Assembly: GCA_951640165.1 (NCBI GenBank)
Contig: OX621242.1
Coordinates: forward strand, 21,262,001-21,326,000
Origin: Pseudoips prasinana
Taxonomy: Eukaryota; Arthropoda; Insecta; Lepidoptera; Nolidae
Direction: 5' to 3'
Length of the DNA: 64,000 bases
The notes beneath the pieces were generated by a model. That model did not search any database. It was not told the DNA's origin and saw nothing but the letters and a program-made list of their open reading frames with translations. A program made the position numbers and the translations under genes. Below are positions 30,801-39,793 of this stretch, piece by piece; position 1 is the stretch's first letter, and each line of letters starts with the position of its first letter.

Positions 30801-33767
30801 TATAGATTTTCAATTTTATCATAAAAGCATAAGGTTCACTTTCAATCGAGGAAATTTGACAGATTGGGGTAGCTTGATGTGCTGGCGTCTAGTCTGTACA
30901 ATGAAAATACCCGCCGAAACCGATATCCCTGTAACACGCAGATTTCTTAACTCATTTTTCTAAATAAACACAGCCCCTTGGTGACGTGAATCCGAGATCG
31001 AATTATTTTCCTTAGAACATAGCGTACACCAACCCATTATGATTCGTTGTCATTGTTAACCAATTTGTTTACGACATTTAAAGTGACGTCAATTTGAAAT
31101 GATTGGTACGAATAGAATGTCGCCCGAAAAAAAATACAAAATTGACTTGACTTGTTCTTTACATATAGTGCCACAAACTTATCTGGCCCGGTGGCCAAAA
31201 GTAGAACTAACGACGCCAGTTTGAAATGTCAATCGGCAGTTATTCCCTGACATTCCTGCCATTGATTGTTTGTTGCGCGTATTTTTTTTTTTTTGTGGTT
31301 TTTAATTGTGAAAAATGCCGAAAGCTTTAAAAAGTGATGCGAGGAACGTTATATTACAAGTATTGAATTATATGAATGAAGAAAAACACCTTCAGGCACC
31401 AATTAAACCCTTCAATAAGTTGTATAAACGCGTAGCTGCTGCTACAGATTAGTGTTGTCAACTTCTGAAAAATACGGAACTCCCCCTCGCACTTTAAATT
31501 TAAATACATATTTTAAAATATTTATTATTTTTTTAATTTTTGCTATTTCCATTGTAGGTGTCGGGGAGTGATTTGTAAGAAAACTTGTGAAAGAAAAAGA
31601 GCAAGCAGATGCAAAAATTTATAGCAGATCATAATATTGGTAGATCGAATTCTGAAAGGCCTACATTGATTGCAGAAACTTTTGATAAAATAACAGTCAA
31701 TGAATGGCAAAAGCATTGCAATCATGTAAAAAATATTGAAAATGAGTCGTATCGAACAATGTCTTGTCAAATGTTCTCCTTGGTAAGGAATATCACTTTT
31801 GGGACTTTTCTGTAAAAAAAAAAAATATCAGTATAAGCCCGAAGTCTGGGAGTTGGCGGTATTATATTCGTGCCTCGGATCCTAATCTCCATTGAAACTG
31901 GCCGCCGTGGCCGAAATTCGGCTAGGAGGACTTTATTATTAATTGGATGAAAATAAAATACGTAGGTGTAGATTGAAGAATGAACCACAGCATAGTGCTA
32001 CCATGAGTAATAGAGCCCTGTTTATTGGAGTAATACGAGTCCTGGTATCCCTGTACCTGTACGTTGGCCACTCAAGCACATCTGCTCGCTCCTATGATAT
32101 TTATCTAGACAGGAATATCAGCTAATAGAAATAAAATGTAAATTCTCTTACCTGATATAGTAGCCAATAGCGTCAAGTGTGCAAACAGCAGCGCGGTAGC
32201 CACGCAAGCATAAAATGGCGCGCGCGCTCTTCCGCACGACCATCGAGTGTAGTCCCAGCAGCGCAACGACAGCGTATACTCCCCACGACGACATAGTAGA
32301 TCCACGAATAGGGCAATTACCCACATTGTCTCCAATATTAGCACGAAAGCTGCTCCAGCACTGGTCAAAGAAAATAATACATAAATATATACCGACACCC
32401 TTATAAATCGGTCCTACCACATCTTGATACCAGCATCGCGGTATTAAAGCTCTCACACACGCAGTGCATTTATAAAATCGGAATGCAAGAGAATAAAACC
32501 GGAACACGAATTCGCCTGTTAAGATCTTTCCTTTTCACCCGTTCCCTTAAGATTACAGAATTATTTAAAGATTTCAGTGACAGATCTTGTCTTTGTCATC
32601 CAGATCATCTCCTCGTAGCCATGTTTGCATTGAAATTGTATAAACAAGATTTGGCTTGGCCACCAAGAACCACCAAAGTATTGTTAATCATACTTGTCAT
32701 ATCAGCAAAAAACGTGCACTACTGGACACAGGCCTCCCTTAATGTCTTATTTGGGGATAAACCATAATTGCTACAGTTGTCATATATAAGGGTTGACGAT
32801 TGTAGTATGATGGTCATTAGTACCTACTCAAAGAGACACTGCGAGTCGTTCTATAATAGATATTCCATCAGGACAACTTCTACAGCCGCACGAGATGGGA
32901 AGGTAATATTCGAAGACGTCACCACTGTGTACCGTATAATAATATATCTATATTAAAAAAAAATCCAAGACAGTTAAAGCGATTCCCCGGAATCTGCCTG
33001 AGCTTCACCGCTCAGTGTCATTTCATTGTGTGCCACTGTTGATCCTGGCTTACAGGAGTTGTAGTTGCGGGACTAGTCCCGATATTAAACAAAACTACGA
33101 TATTACGAATAGAGGTCCACAAGACTATGAAAATGAGTATGTATCTTACTAAAGTTATTTATTTCAATCCAGCAAAAAATCTCGCAATGAAAATAACACA
33201 GCAAAAATGTACATTACAAGTGGATGCTTCACCATAAACCGCACAAGGTTTTATTTTTAGCTAGCGTTGTGGGTTTTACTCATTTGAATTAAACATTTAA
33301 TTTTAAAACCTTACCCCGCATAGTTTTTCGTATGTTGAACTTTTCAACATTTTTGGCTTCAAATTTTACTTTCATTTGTGGTTTTGTTAAGTTGAGTTGA
33401 ATTCCTAATTAGTTACACAAGTGCATTAATAATTTTGTGAGCAGGTTTGTTTGTTTGATTCCTAGGAACCATGGATAGTAGGTGAGCATGGTAACCGAAA
33501 CGAGAAAACGGTTTTCAGTGCATGATTAATCTACCAGCGCTGATTTTAACACGTCCTAATAGTCTTAAATTCTTTCCGATTCTTCAGTTATTATCAACAT
33601 AAGACGAATTTGCATCGTCATTTCCTTTTGATTGTATATGACTTAATTATCTGGCTTACAGTGATGGTAAGGGTTGATAAAAATCCTAAGAAAAGAATAT
33701 ACTTACAGCAAACCCGGTGCTATTTCATAACCAAGCACCAATAGCTCGGCGCCTGCGCCGCTCATCA
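27728..33767 (-). CDS. Small multi-pass membrane protein, TMEM72-like (tentative)
   Basis: Exons 33707-33767, 32152-32360 and 28503-28665 join in frame (phases 2, 1, 2) with good GT-AG sites; likely 3' exons lie at 27936-27983 and 27728-27850. The joined product begins MSGAGAELLVLGYEIAPG. It has a hydrophobic pass through LAGAAFVLILE and VIALFVDLLC, a Cys/Arg-rich loop (LRCWDYTRWSCGRARAP), two passes (YACVATALLFAHLTLLA and GGMLLVLAALRAAVP) and a Ser/Pro-rich tail. Loop placement and an ISGGML turn recall TMEM72, a poorly understood four-pass protein; this is from memory and unproven. If correct, one more N-terminal pass should be encoded upstream, and the ATG here may be internal. The exon 3 phase fits the last exon only if an internal acceptor is used (27800), so the 3' end is provisional. 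Confidence 0.68.
27936..27983 (-). CDS. Membrane-protein gene, possible 48-nt exon
   Basis: Bounded by acceptor CACTTTACAG and a consensus donor CCAA|GTAAGT. In the phase left by exon 3 it is open (ARTSTTWSCYKIFGS). At 48 nt it is phase-neutral, so it could be a skipped or included cassette. There is no independent support. Confidence 0.35.
28135..28330 (+). mobile_element. RTE-type reverse transcriptase C-terminus fragment
   Basis: In one frame the end reads VAESRWMRAAQDRLLWRTLG then ETFVRQCTSFG and a TGA, followed by ATATGATGATGA. This is the standard C-terminal end of lepidopteran RTE-like ORF2 with its trinucleotide tail. Upstream is AAGACGCAGCGTGGGCATGC. It sits in an intron of the minus-strand gene, in opposite orientation. 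Confidence 0.75.
28503..28665 (-). CDS. Membrane-protein gene, exon 3
   Basis: Acceptor ATGAATCCCAG (minus) starts the exon with GT, completing GGT after exon 2. It encodes GMLLVLAALRAAVPFSPY and a tail rich in Ser, Pro and His, ending NTEED plus 2 nt. The donor GATAG|GTGAGA is followed at once by an in-frame stop if not spliced. The 163 nt fit the phases exactly. The opposite strand is also open here, but without supporting splice signals. Confidence 0.72.
28958..29140 (+). mobile_element. tRNA-derived SINE C, copy 2
   Basis: CACGTGTGGTGCAACGGCTA, GACAACTATTTTTGTGACCC, TAGTTGTTCTGAGTCTGG and CACAGGGATTAGATTCACTA, ending in poly(A). Part of the head (the B-box region) is deleted relative to 7095-7318. 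Lies in an intron of the minus-strand gene. Confidence 0.75.
30195..30400 (+). mobile_element. tRNA-derived SINE C, copy 3
   Basis: The head has a clear B box (GGGTTTGATTCCCGCGCAGG). The body has GACCCATATATAGTTGTTCT and AAAGTACCCCGCAAGAAAGG, ending in poly(A) near 30395. Same intron as copy 2. Confidence 0.75.
30757..30890. mobile_element. Tc1/mariner-like MITE, copy 1
   Basis: Terminal inverted repeats CAGACGCCAGCACATC... and ...GATGTGCTGGCGTCT enclose about 134 bp whose interior matches the cleaner copy at 53980-54114. The flanking TA duplication is eroded. A truncated left end of the same family lies at 34043-34075. Confidence 0.75.
31315..31770 (+). pseudogene. Decayed Tc1-like DNA transposon coding remnant
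   Basis: ATG at 31315 begins a helix-turn-helix-like N-terminus (MPKALKSDARNVILQVLNYM) that ends RVAAATD and a TAG at 31450-31452. After an AT-rich gap with a TTGTAG acceptor-like end, 31558 onward reads GVGE, a stop, FVRKLVKEKEQADA, and a second stop. Another frame at 31670-31760 carries ITVNEWQKHCNHVKNIENE, resembling the extreme C-terminus of a DDE transposase. The N- and C-terminal ends without the catalytic middle suggest an internally deleted element later damaged by stops. The family is assigned by motif memory only. The sequence near 31167 (GTGCCACAAACTTATCTGGC) may be part of its left end. Confidence 0.55.
31785..31945 (+). mobile_element. tRNA-derived SINE B, truncated copy
   Basis: ATCACTTTTGGGACTTTTCT, AAGCCCGAAGTCTGGGAGTT, GGCGGTATTATATTCGTGCC and GGCCGAAATTCGGCTAGGAG. 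Both the head and the middle (about 150 bp) are missing relative to the full copies. Confidence 0.7.
32152..32360 (-). CDS. Membrane-protein gene, exon 2
   Basis: Acceptor TTTCTTTGACCAG and donor ATCAG|GTAAGA (minus strand) enclose 209 nt. They encode 69 full codons from AGAAFVLILETMWVIALFVD to LLATIS, including two hydrophobic segments and a loop with three Cys and several Arg. Third codon positions are GC-rich compared with the surroundings, as expected for a host exon. Confidence 0.8.
32700..32755 (+). repeat. RTE-associated repeat, short fragment
   Basis: TCAGCAAAAAACGTGCACTA and CTGGACACAGGCCTCCCTTA are degraded copies of the piece at 27285-27430. Confidence 0.5.
32785..32940 (-). repeat. 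GAT-tailed repeat, fragment
   Basis: ATGATGGTCATTAGTACCTA, TAATAGATATTCCATCAGGA and AACTTCTACAGCCGCACGAG align with the inverted copy at 34590-34855. Confidence 0.55.
32958..33075. repeat. Repeat H, copy 1
   Basis: ATCCAAGACAGTTAAAGCGA through CCGCTCAGTGTCATTTCATT and GATCCTGGCTTACAGGAGTT is shared with 63095-63205 at high identity. Its nature is unknown. Confidence 0.6.
33707..33767 (-). CDS. Membrane-protein gene, first recognised coding exon
   Basis: Acceptor TGTGTTTTGCAG (minus) is followed by TG then ATGAGCGGCGCAGGCGCCGA. The donor is TTTGCT|GTAAGT. It encodes MSGAGAELLVLGYEIAPGL plus 2 nt, joining exon 2 to give LLAGAAF. An acceptor 2 nt before the ATG means either a 5' UTR intron or an upstream coding exon. 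Confidence 0.7.
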
Positions 33768-34589
33768 CTGCAAAACACAGAAAATACATACATTTAATTG
33801 CCAGCTCCAACTTAGCAGTATAACATTAATACGTATTGAGTCGCCTCCCTATACTCGATACGTCTACTCCCCATACTGAGTGCCCTCATGTTTCGGATTC
33901 AATTCCCGCAAGGTCAACTGTTTGTACTTTGAAACCTTGAGTTGCATCTTTGTAAAGTATGTACATTTGTAGCAATAAATATATTCATATTACAAATTTA
34001 TACAATACAATAAATAAATACGATAAATATTGTTTCCTTAGGTAAAGACGCCAGCACATTCAGCTATCTCATAAAAAAAATATGATACTTGTAGCAACGG
34101 ACACAGAACAATGGGAAATGTAACGTTATTTTATTTAGTTTATTTTCTTCATTCATAAAGAATTTCTCTGACTGAGGACTAAGATTTAATTCTGAACTTG
34201 TAATAATTCGGTGACCTATAGACCTCAAAAAAACTAAGGGCTCACCTTAATATCACATAAGAAGTTCCGTAATGTCTTATAATAATAATATTCCTTTTAC
34301 CTCTAGAAGTACAACATAAACATAATCACATACAATATAGGACCATACATAATTAACGTTTACAGAAGAGCTTAAATGTAAGCAAGTAGTAAGCATAAGC
34401 TTTATTGTTAGTCTAATTAAATTAGGGATCCCTACGAAAACTACAGTAATGAAACCCAAGGAGCAAAAAATTTAATCATTAACGCCTTACACCGCATGAC
34501 ATAGCAATTGATGATAGAACGAAAAATCTACTGCAATATAAAATGACCTGTCTTTGTCTTCGGAATACCTACCATATATCTAACTTTGT

Positions 34590-34855
34590 CATCATCATCA
34601 TCATCATCATTACAGCTAAATAAGTCCACTGCAGGACAAGCCTCCCGCAAAAATCGCCTTGGGGCGATATGCCATAATCGCCACGCTTGGCAGGTGGGTT
34701 GGCGATCGCAGTAGGATGGTCATAGTAATCAGAAGGAAGCTGCTGCCCATCCTCTGGTAGATATTCCCTCGGGTCGACTTCTACGCCCCCCACGGGATGA
34801 GATGGGGTGATGATATTCTGATTCTGATATTTGTCGCCGTCACCACACACTAACT
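34590..34855 (-). mobile_element. GAT-tailed repeat, good copy
   Basis: On the minus strand: GTGGTGACGGCGACAAATAT, CCCGTGGGGGGCGTAGAAGT, ACCAGAGGATGGGCAGCAGC, GCGATCGCCAACCCACCTGC, AAGCGTGGCGATTATGGCAT, ending in (ATG)n. The translated frame (PREYLPEDGQQ, AIANPPAKRGDYGIS) stays open in this copy and in 63570-63805. Confidence 0.75.
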
Positions 34856-34974
34856 ACTACTAACTTTGTAATGATATAATAATACCTATAATATTAATTT
34901 TTTTAAACATTCTTTGCAGAACTACCTATTTGTGATTTCTTTTCAAACAATAGTAAAGCTACAAACTCGCAAGT

Positions 34975-35190
34975 GCGCGCACGAGCATCTAGCGCGGAAC
35001 TTTCAGTTTGTTTAGCGAAACCAAATGTGAGATCGTATCACAGCTGTACGAACGCCAGTCGAGCGTTGAACATTCGTTGAACATTCTAATATTTTATTTC
35101 ATTTGACTCGATGTTAATAAAATTTAGTATGGAGCAAGCTTTATTCAACACTTATCGCAAAATATTCGACATTAATACTCGTAAATGAAT
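34975..35190 (+). promoter_or_regulatory. Possible core promoter (initiator plus DPE-like)
   Basis: A locally GC-richer patch has an arthropod initiator TCAGTTTG at about 35001, and AGATCG about 26 bp downstream, near the DPE position. No + strand coding region was found to be driven by it. A 25-codon ATG frame starts at 35111. It lies 1.2 kb upstream of the first minus-strand exon, so it could also be a 5' UTR region of that gene. Confidence 0.25.
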
Positions 35191-35689
35191 ACCCGTGAGA
35201 AACAGGGACTGGCCGCTAGTCCCGGCCTATTCTCACTTATCAGCCGGGGAGGCGACCCGAAACAACATATTGCTCAATTGATCACTTGCATATTTCATGA
35301 CTTTATACCAACAAAATATGGTTTAAAGAGTCTTTCAAATAACATTAACGACTATCGGTAGCAAAGGGATAGATTCTTCCCCACCGATTCGGAAGATTAC
35401 TACATTATACCTGAAACTTGTTAAATTAATAACGGTGATATGCTATCGCATTTCAACTGTGTACATATTCACTTTCTATCTGTCAAACTCAAAAGTAATA
35501 AAGCATTAAAAGCTATGAGCCCCTTTGCATCGGATTCATTTATGACACAAGTCATCCTTCGCCGTTACCGACTATTATTATTCGGATTTCAAGGAATCCT
35601 ATTACTAATTCTTCCCTGCTATACGAAATAACGTAGTAGAGGGGCAGTTTAATCGAAACTTACTAAATCGAAATAAACTTAATGATAAT

Positions 35690-35930
35690 AAACATCTACG
35701 AGGTCATCTATTGAAACTTTGGGAAAAATCATCTTAAAAGAAACCAATGAAGCATTTTTTGCCTAACAATGTTGTACAATCATGAAACTACCAGAAAGAG
35801 TTGTCATGGCTCCAACATTAAATTCCTACAAGAACAGATTGGACAAGGAAAACATCTCCAAGCTATTTGATACTCACGCATCAGCTAATTAGGCGCTAGT
35901 GTGTTAAATAAAATAATAATAATAATACTT
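35690..35930 (+). pseudogene. LINE (L2/CR1-type) reverse transcriptase C-terminal remnant
   Basis: In one frame: LPERVVMAPTLNSYKNRLDK then ENISKLFDTHASAN and TAG (ending about 35892), the typical C-terminal tail of this LINE group. Upstream is disrupted. An ATAATAATAATA tail follows. Confidence 0.65.
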
Positions 35931-36017
35931 CAGTCCGTGTATCTGTCAGCGTGAAAGTGTATTTCTGATCTAACAACAAAGAAAAAAATTATAATATATT
36001 TAAAATGTAAGGGAGAT

Positions 36018-36385
36018 GATGATGATGTCTTCCCGGCCGAATTTCGGCCACGGCGGCCATTCTCAATGGAGATTAGCCAATTGCGCCGGACATATCATAG
36101 TGCACAAGTGTGTACGAAAACACAGGGGCACTTTCTATTCCATCACTCTCATGATCCGATGGGACGACTAGCGACACGACCGGAAAGAGATCAGGCACAG
36201 GACCGACAGCTTTACGTGCTCTCCGAGGCACGGGGGTGTAATACCGCCAACTTCCAGACTTCGGGCTGATACTGAGAAATTTCATTTTACGGAAAATTCC
36301 AAAATCACTTTTTGGCCCGACCCGGGATTTGAACCCAGGACCTCATTTTCTGCGGTTGCTACCGCTAGACCAACGAAGCAGTCAA
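36018..36385 (-). mobile_element. tRNA-derived SINE B, full copy
   Basis: On the minus strand the head has TCTAGCGGTAGCAACCGCAG (A box) and GGGTTCAAATCCCGGGTCGG (B box). The body follows with AAAGTGATTTTGGAATTTTC, TCAGTATCAGCCCGAAGTCT, CCTCGGAGAGCACG and GGCCGTGGCCGAAATTCGGC. The head folds as a tRNA-like structure, but the 3' acceptor strand is replaced by SINE body. Confidence 0.8.
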
Positions 36386-36759
36386 GTAAGGGAGATATAG
36401 TCACAGGGAACCTTATACAATGAAACCGTTCGTGTACAAATCTGGCACTTACTTATCAGTTGTGTCTCTTTTATATGCACATATTCAAGGTTTGTTGGTG
36501 TTTATAACAAAACTAGAACAGATTTTGACATTGTTTACCAAATGCTAGTTAAATATGTCACAATATAGATAATAATCTGTTTGTAAAATGATTTATTATG
36601 TGCCATAAAGTGTTTGTCCGATTAATCAGAAAAGGTCTTTGAGGCCTACCTAATTAAGTCAAGGTCCTAAAAATAGAGTAAGTATACATATGTTTTCTTA
36701 GTTTGCTTAAACTCATTAAGCCATGTGAGACACTACTGTTATAGTGTAACCCTACATTA

Positions 36760-37185
36760 GAATTTCCATCATCATCATTTTAGCTGAAAGACATCCACAG
36801 CAGAACATAATAATAATAATATAATATCTGGGGACAATGTCACTCAGATCATCCTAGCCCCAAACTAAGCAAAGCTTGTACTATGGGTACCAGGCGACGA
36901 TATACATACTTATATAGATAGATAAATACTTATATACATAGAAAACATCCATGACACAGAAACAAATATTCGTGCTCATCACACAAATATTTGCACTTAC
37001 TAGGATTCGAACCCAGGACCACCAGCTTCGTAGGCAGGAGCACTACCAACTAGGCTACGGTGACCGTCGTGTCATAGACCACTTCGGCCACTCAAGGACC
37101 TTTACAATTGCCGGCCATGCACAAACCCGAATCCAGCGGTTTCCAGCAACCCTCACAAGATTATCGTTCCATCATGTAGGTCACC
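36760..37185 (+). repeat. RTE-associated repeat interrupted by a SINE A
   Basis: The left part (ATCATCATTTTAGCTGAAAG, ACATCCACAGCAG) and the right part (CAATTGCCGGCCATGCACAA, CCCTCACAAGATTATCGTTC) together make one unit like 27285-27430. SINE A is inserted between them. Confidence 0.65.
36816..37067 (-). mobile_element. tRNA-derived SINE A, nested copy
   Basis: On the minus strand: CGTAGCCTAGTTGGTAGTGC (A box), GGGTTCGAATCCTAGTAAGT (B box), then AAATATTTGTGTGATGAGCA, CCATAGTACAAGCTTTGCTT and AGTTTGGGGCTAGGATGATC. Nearly identical to the plus copy cut by the window edge at 63855. Confidence 0.85.
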
Positions 37186-37664
37186 ACACCTTTTTATTCT
37201 GTGACCACACTCCGTATTCCGGTTAAGGATAGGAATTTAAGATATTTTAAATCTATAGTATATTTCCCAATTGATCCGTTCGACGGAGCCAACTAATCGT
37301 TTAGGTACTCTATTATGATCCAGGATGACATCGAACTCTGCGTATACATATTTTTGCGGGCGCTTGTTTATTATCAGATGGTCCAGGGCGTCTAAACGAA
37401 CGCAATGAGCCAAGATATATAATGTGTAGTATTACTGAGTTGGCTAAAAGTGCCAAAAATAGTCTTCTATATCTATAGTCACCAGTGAACGCAAATAAAC
37501 ATGGAAGCATTCCTAGCTCGCGAAAATGACCCAACGCAGATTGTGCCGCGGTAGGCGGGGCTTAAAAATTGTGCCGCGGACCGAGTGGGACCGAGTTTGC
37601 GCACTACAGGCATCAATGGCGGTCGTCTGTCAGTTATTAGTTACAGCGTGTTTAATTTTCAAAA

Positions 37665-38025
37665 ATGCCTTCCTGTGCAGTGAAGTGGTGTATTAATAAA
37701 TCTCATTTGCATAACAAGAGTGTTGGAATTAGTTATTACGAGTAAGTACATCGCTATATATTTTAATTTTATTAAATATGAAGTCAATCAAATTGACACA
37801 AAATATATGGTGATGTTGTTATGCAAACGAATCAATTTATTTATCTACACAAAAATTATGATGAATTTTTTTTATTTATTATAATTATTTTAATCTTAGA
37901 TAAAATACTCAGCATCTTTAGGGTATGCACAAAGAATGGTAATGGTGGTATTAAAACAGCTTGGTTTCTTCAAATTTCCACTCGATCTAAAGCGAAGAGA
38001 ACTATGGACGAAAACGGTTCGTTAG
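37665..38025 (+). pseudogene. Transposase 5' fragment: truncated THAP domain
   Basis: Exon 1 (37665-37741) encodes MPSCAVKWCINKSHLHNKSV and GISYY, with the first two zinc-ligand cysteines of the C2CH THAP finger, ending at a consensus donor GA|GTAAGT. A second segment (37960-38022) reads LGFFKFPLDLKRRELWTKTV plus R and then TAG. It shows the conserved THAP F-x-F-P and Trp positions. The obvious CAG acceptor before it does not match the exon 1 phase, and the stop cuts off the last C-x2-H pair. No catalytic domain follows. Binding of the terminal repeats is the inferred ancestral role. Confidence 0.75.
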
Positions 38026-38059
38026 GAAATTAATTCAATTCAATTTTATATATATATTT

Positions 38060-38318
38060 GCAGGGTAACTTGTAAAGCACCAATTACCTCACAGGACTAG
38101 ATAGCTAAAACCATAAGCAACCACATTTATTTTACAACTTTTGATAATTTGTATTTTTTTTTTCTGTAAAAAGTCTATATTAATTAATTTACCACTTGAA
38201 TGTTTATAGCTCTACGTGCGGCTTGCGTAATCTTTGCGATGCCCGTAGAGTAAGTTGTTGCTTATGGTGTTAGCTTCCTAGTCCTGCGAGGTTGTTGGTA
38301 TTTTACAAGTAACCCTGC
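38060..38318. mobile_element. MITE nested inside the P-like element
   Basis: GCAGGGTAACTTGTAAA at 38060 is mirrored by TTTACAAGTAACCCTGC ending at 38318 (one mismatch). The inner arms also pair (CTAG, CATAAGCAAC), so about 60 bp on each side is inverted. The 259-bp unit has no coding capacity. Confidence 0.7.
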
Positions 38319-39116
38319 ATATCTAGATCACCTATAATTTCAAGTCGATTCGTCCACGCGTTTTCAAGATAAAGGGTATTGATAGACAGACGGACGGATG
38401 GATAAAGAAGTGAAGGGGGCCCTAAACAGTAGTACTTAAGTGTTATGTATACATACGGAAATTGTAAATAATAATTAGTGAATAATTGGTCACAAATTTG
38501 TTTTATTTATCTATTATCATAGCAAATAAACCCATTACTCGCCAAATACTGCTCTATTTAAAGACCTTAGAAAAACTCTTGCCGTAAAGTTCAAGATACT
38601 GTAAATAACTCTTTATTATTTTAATAATATCAATGTCACGGTGAATTATTTTCGTTGCACTTTATAACATAAAACATCCCTCGGCGAATGTCATGAACAT
38701 GGTAATTTAGACCCGAACATGACGTCATAAAGTCTACTTTTAAAAGGTGAATCTGAGCGGTAATATTTTGGCCAATCAGAGACGGTATTCCGTTCTGTCA
38801 GTTTGATTGGGATATTGGGTCAAAATTTGCGCTTAGTTTCCTTGAAGTAATGCTTCCATGTTTATTTGCGTTCACTGATAGTCACATCATTCCAGTAAGT
38901 CTATAATTAAAATCTTATAAAAAAACTAAGTTAAAAACCAAACTCTTAACAAATGGCGTCATGATCGCCATGTGGTCTATTTTAATGTCTCCGGCTTCCT
39001 CCGTTACAGCGAGATAAAATATGTGGGTATTAATTTTAAGTCTAAGAATAAGCTTTTAAAAATAATACTTCCCAAATTTGAATTTTATAGCTCGCAATGC
39101 AAAGCGTTAGTCTAAT

Positions 39117-39387
39117 CTCAAAAATGGGAAATAATAAATTTAATCGTCCGGCGGGTCTCGAACCTGCACCATTTACCAATCCGGGGTAGGCGCTCTGCGT
39201 TAAGCTACAAACGATACAAACTGGCAGATAAAATTTAGGATTCGCTTGCTAACACCTTTCCGGAGGATGTCAGTATTATCTTATGTATCGTTCGTAGCTT
39301 AACGCATAGCGCCTACCCCGTATTGGTAGATAGTGCAGGTTCGAGACCCGCCGGACGATATAATTTATGACTTCCCATTTTTTGAGA
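39117..39387. repeat. Fold-back with two tRNA-like arms
   Basis: Arms of about 100 bp (39117-39217 and 39285-39387) are inverted copies at high identity. Each includes a tRNA-like unit with GTAGCTTAACGC (A-box-like), CTACCCC and GGTTCGAGACCCGCCGGACG (T-arm and B box). The right arm can form a 7-bp acceptor helix (ATCGTTC with GGACGAT, one G-U). The spacer is 67 bp. Not a functional tRNA: the anticodon loop lacks the usual U33, and the arms differ in the anticodon. Confidence 0.75.
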
Positions 39388-39793
39388 ATAAAAGTTCCTA
39401 TTAAATCTATTAACTCGGCGTACGTCGCACTCCTATAAGCAACACTTTTGATCGCTACGGGTGAAAAATACCCCCTTTTTTAATCGCGTACCTACTGATT
39501 GTTTTGTATGATAAATATTATTAATATGTTTATCCCTAGAGGATGTTTAGTCAAATGTTAAATAACAGTAAGTAACAGTAACAGTAATACATCGCTAACT
39601 GTATTTATTAAACATTCAGGTGAAAGCTTACTTTTGAATTTCAAATTCAGCAATAACGTTAAAGTCTTACATGTAAGTCAATTTTTAACCCTACTGTGCA
39701 GTGCACGACGCGTCATAGGAACTACTGAGAAACACTGCTAGAAAACTCGGCAAAAAATATTAACTTAATTAACATAATTTGCCTAGTAATTTT

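Larger units (their letters stand above)
37483..38877 (+). mobile_element. P-superfamily-like DNA transposon with THAP remnant
   Basis: 1,395 bp bounded by perfect 29-bp terminal inverted repeats (37483-37511, 38849-38877; start CAGTGAACGCAAATAAACAT) and a perfect 8-bp target duplication ATAGTCAC (37475-37482 and 38878-38885). An 8-bp duplication plus a THAP DNA-binding domain points to the P superfamily; hAT elements also duplicate 8 bp but normally carry a BED finger. The interior keeps only the 5' part of the transposase gene and contains a nested MITE, so the element is non-autonomous. The perfect termini suggest a fairly recent insertion. Confidence 0.85.

Noticed and set aside
39285..39357. 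tRNA-Tyr gene (GTA-like anticodon)
   Set aside because: Acceptor pairing exists, but position 33 is not U, the T-stem has a mismatch, and the inverted partner differs in the anticodon; it is part of a fold-back repeat.
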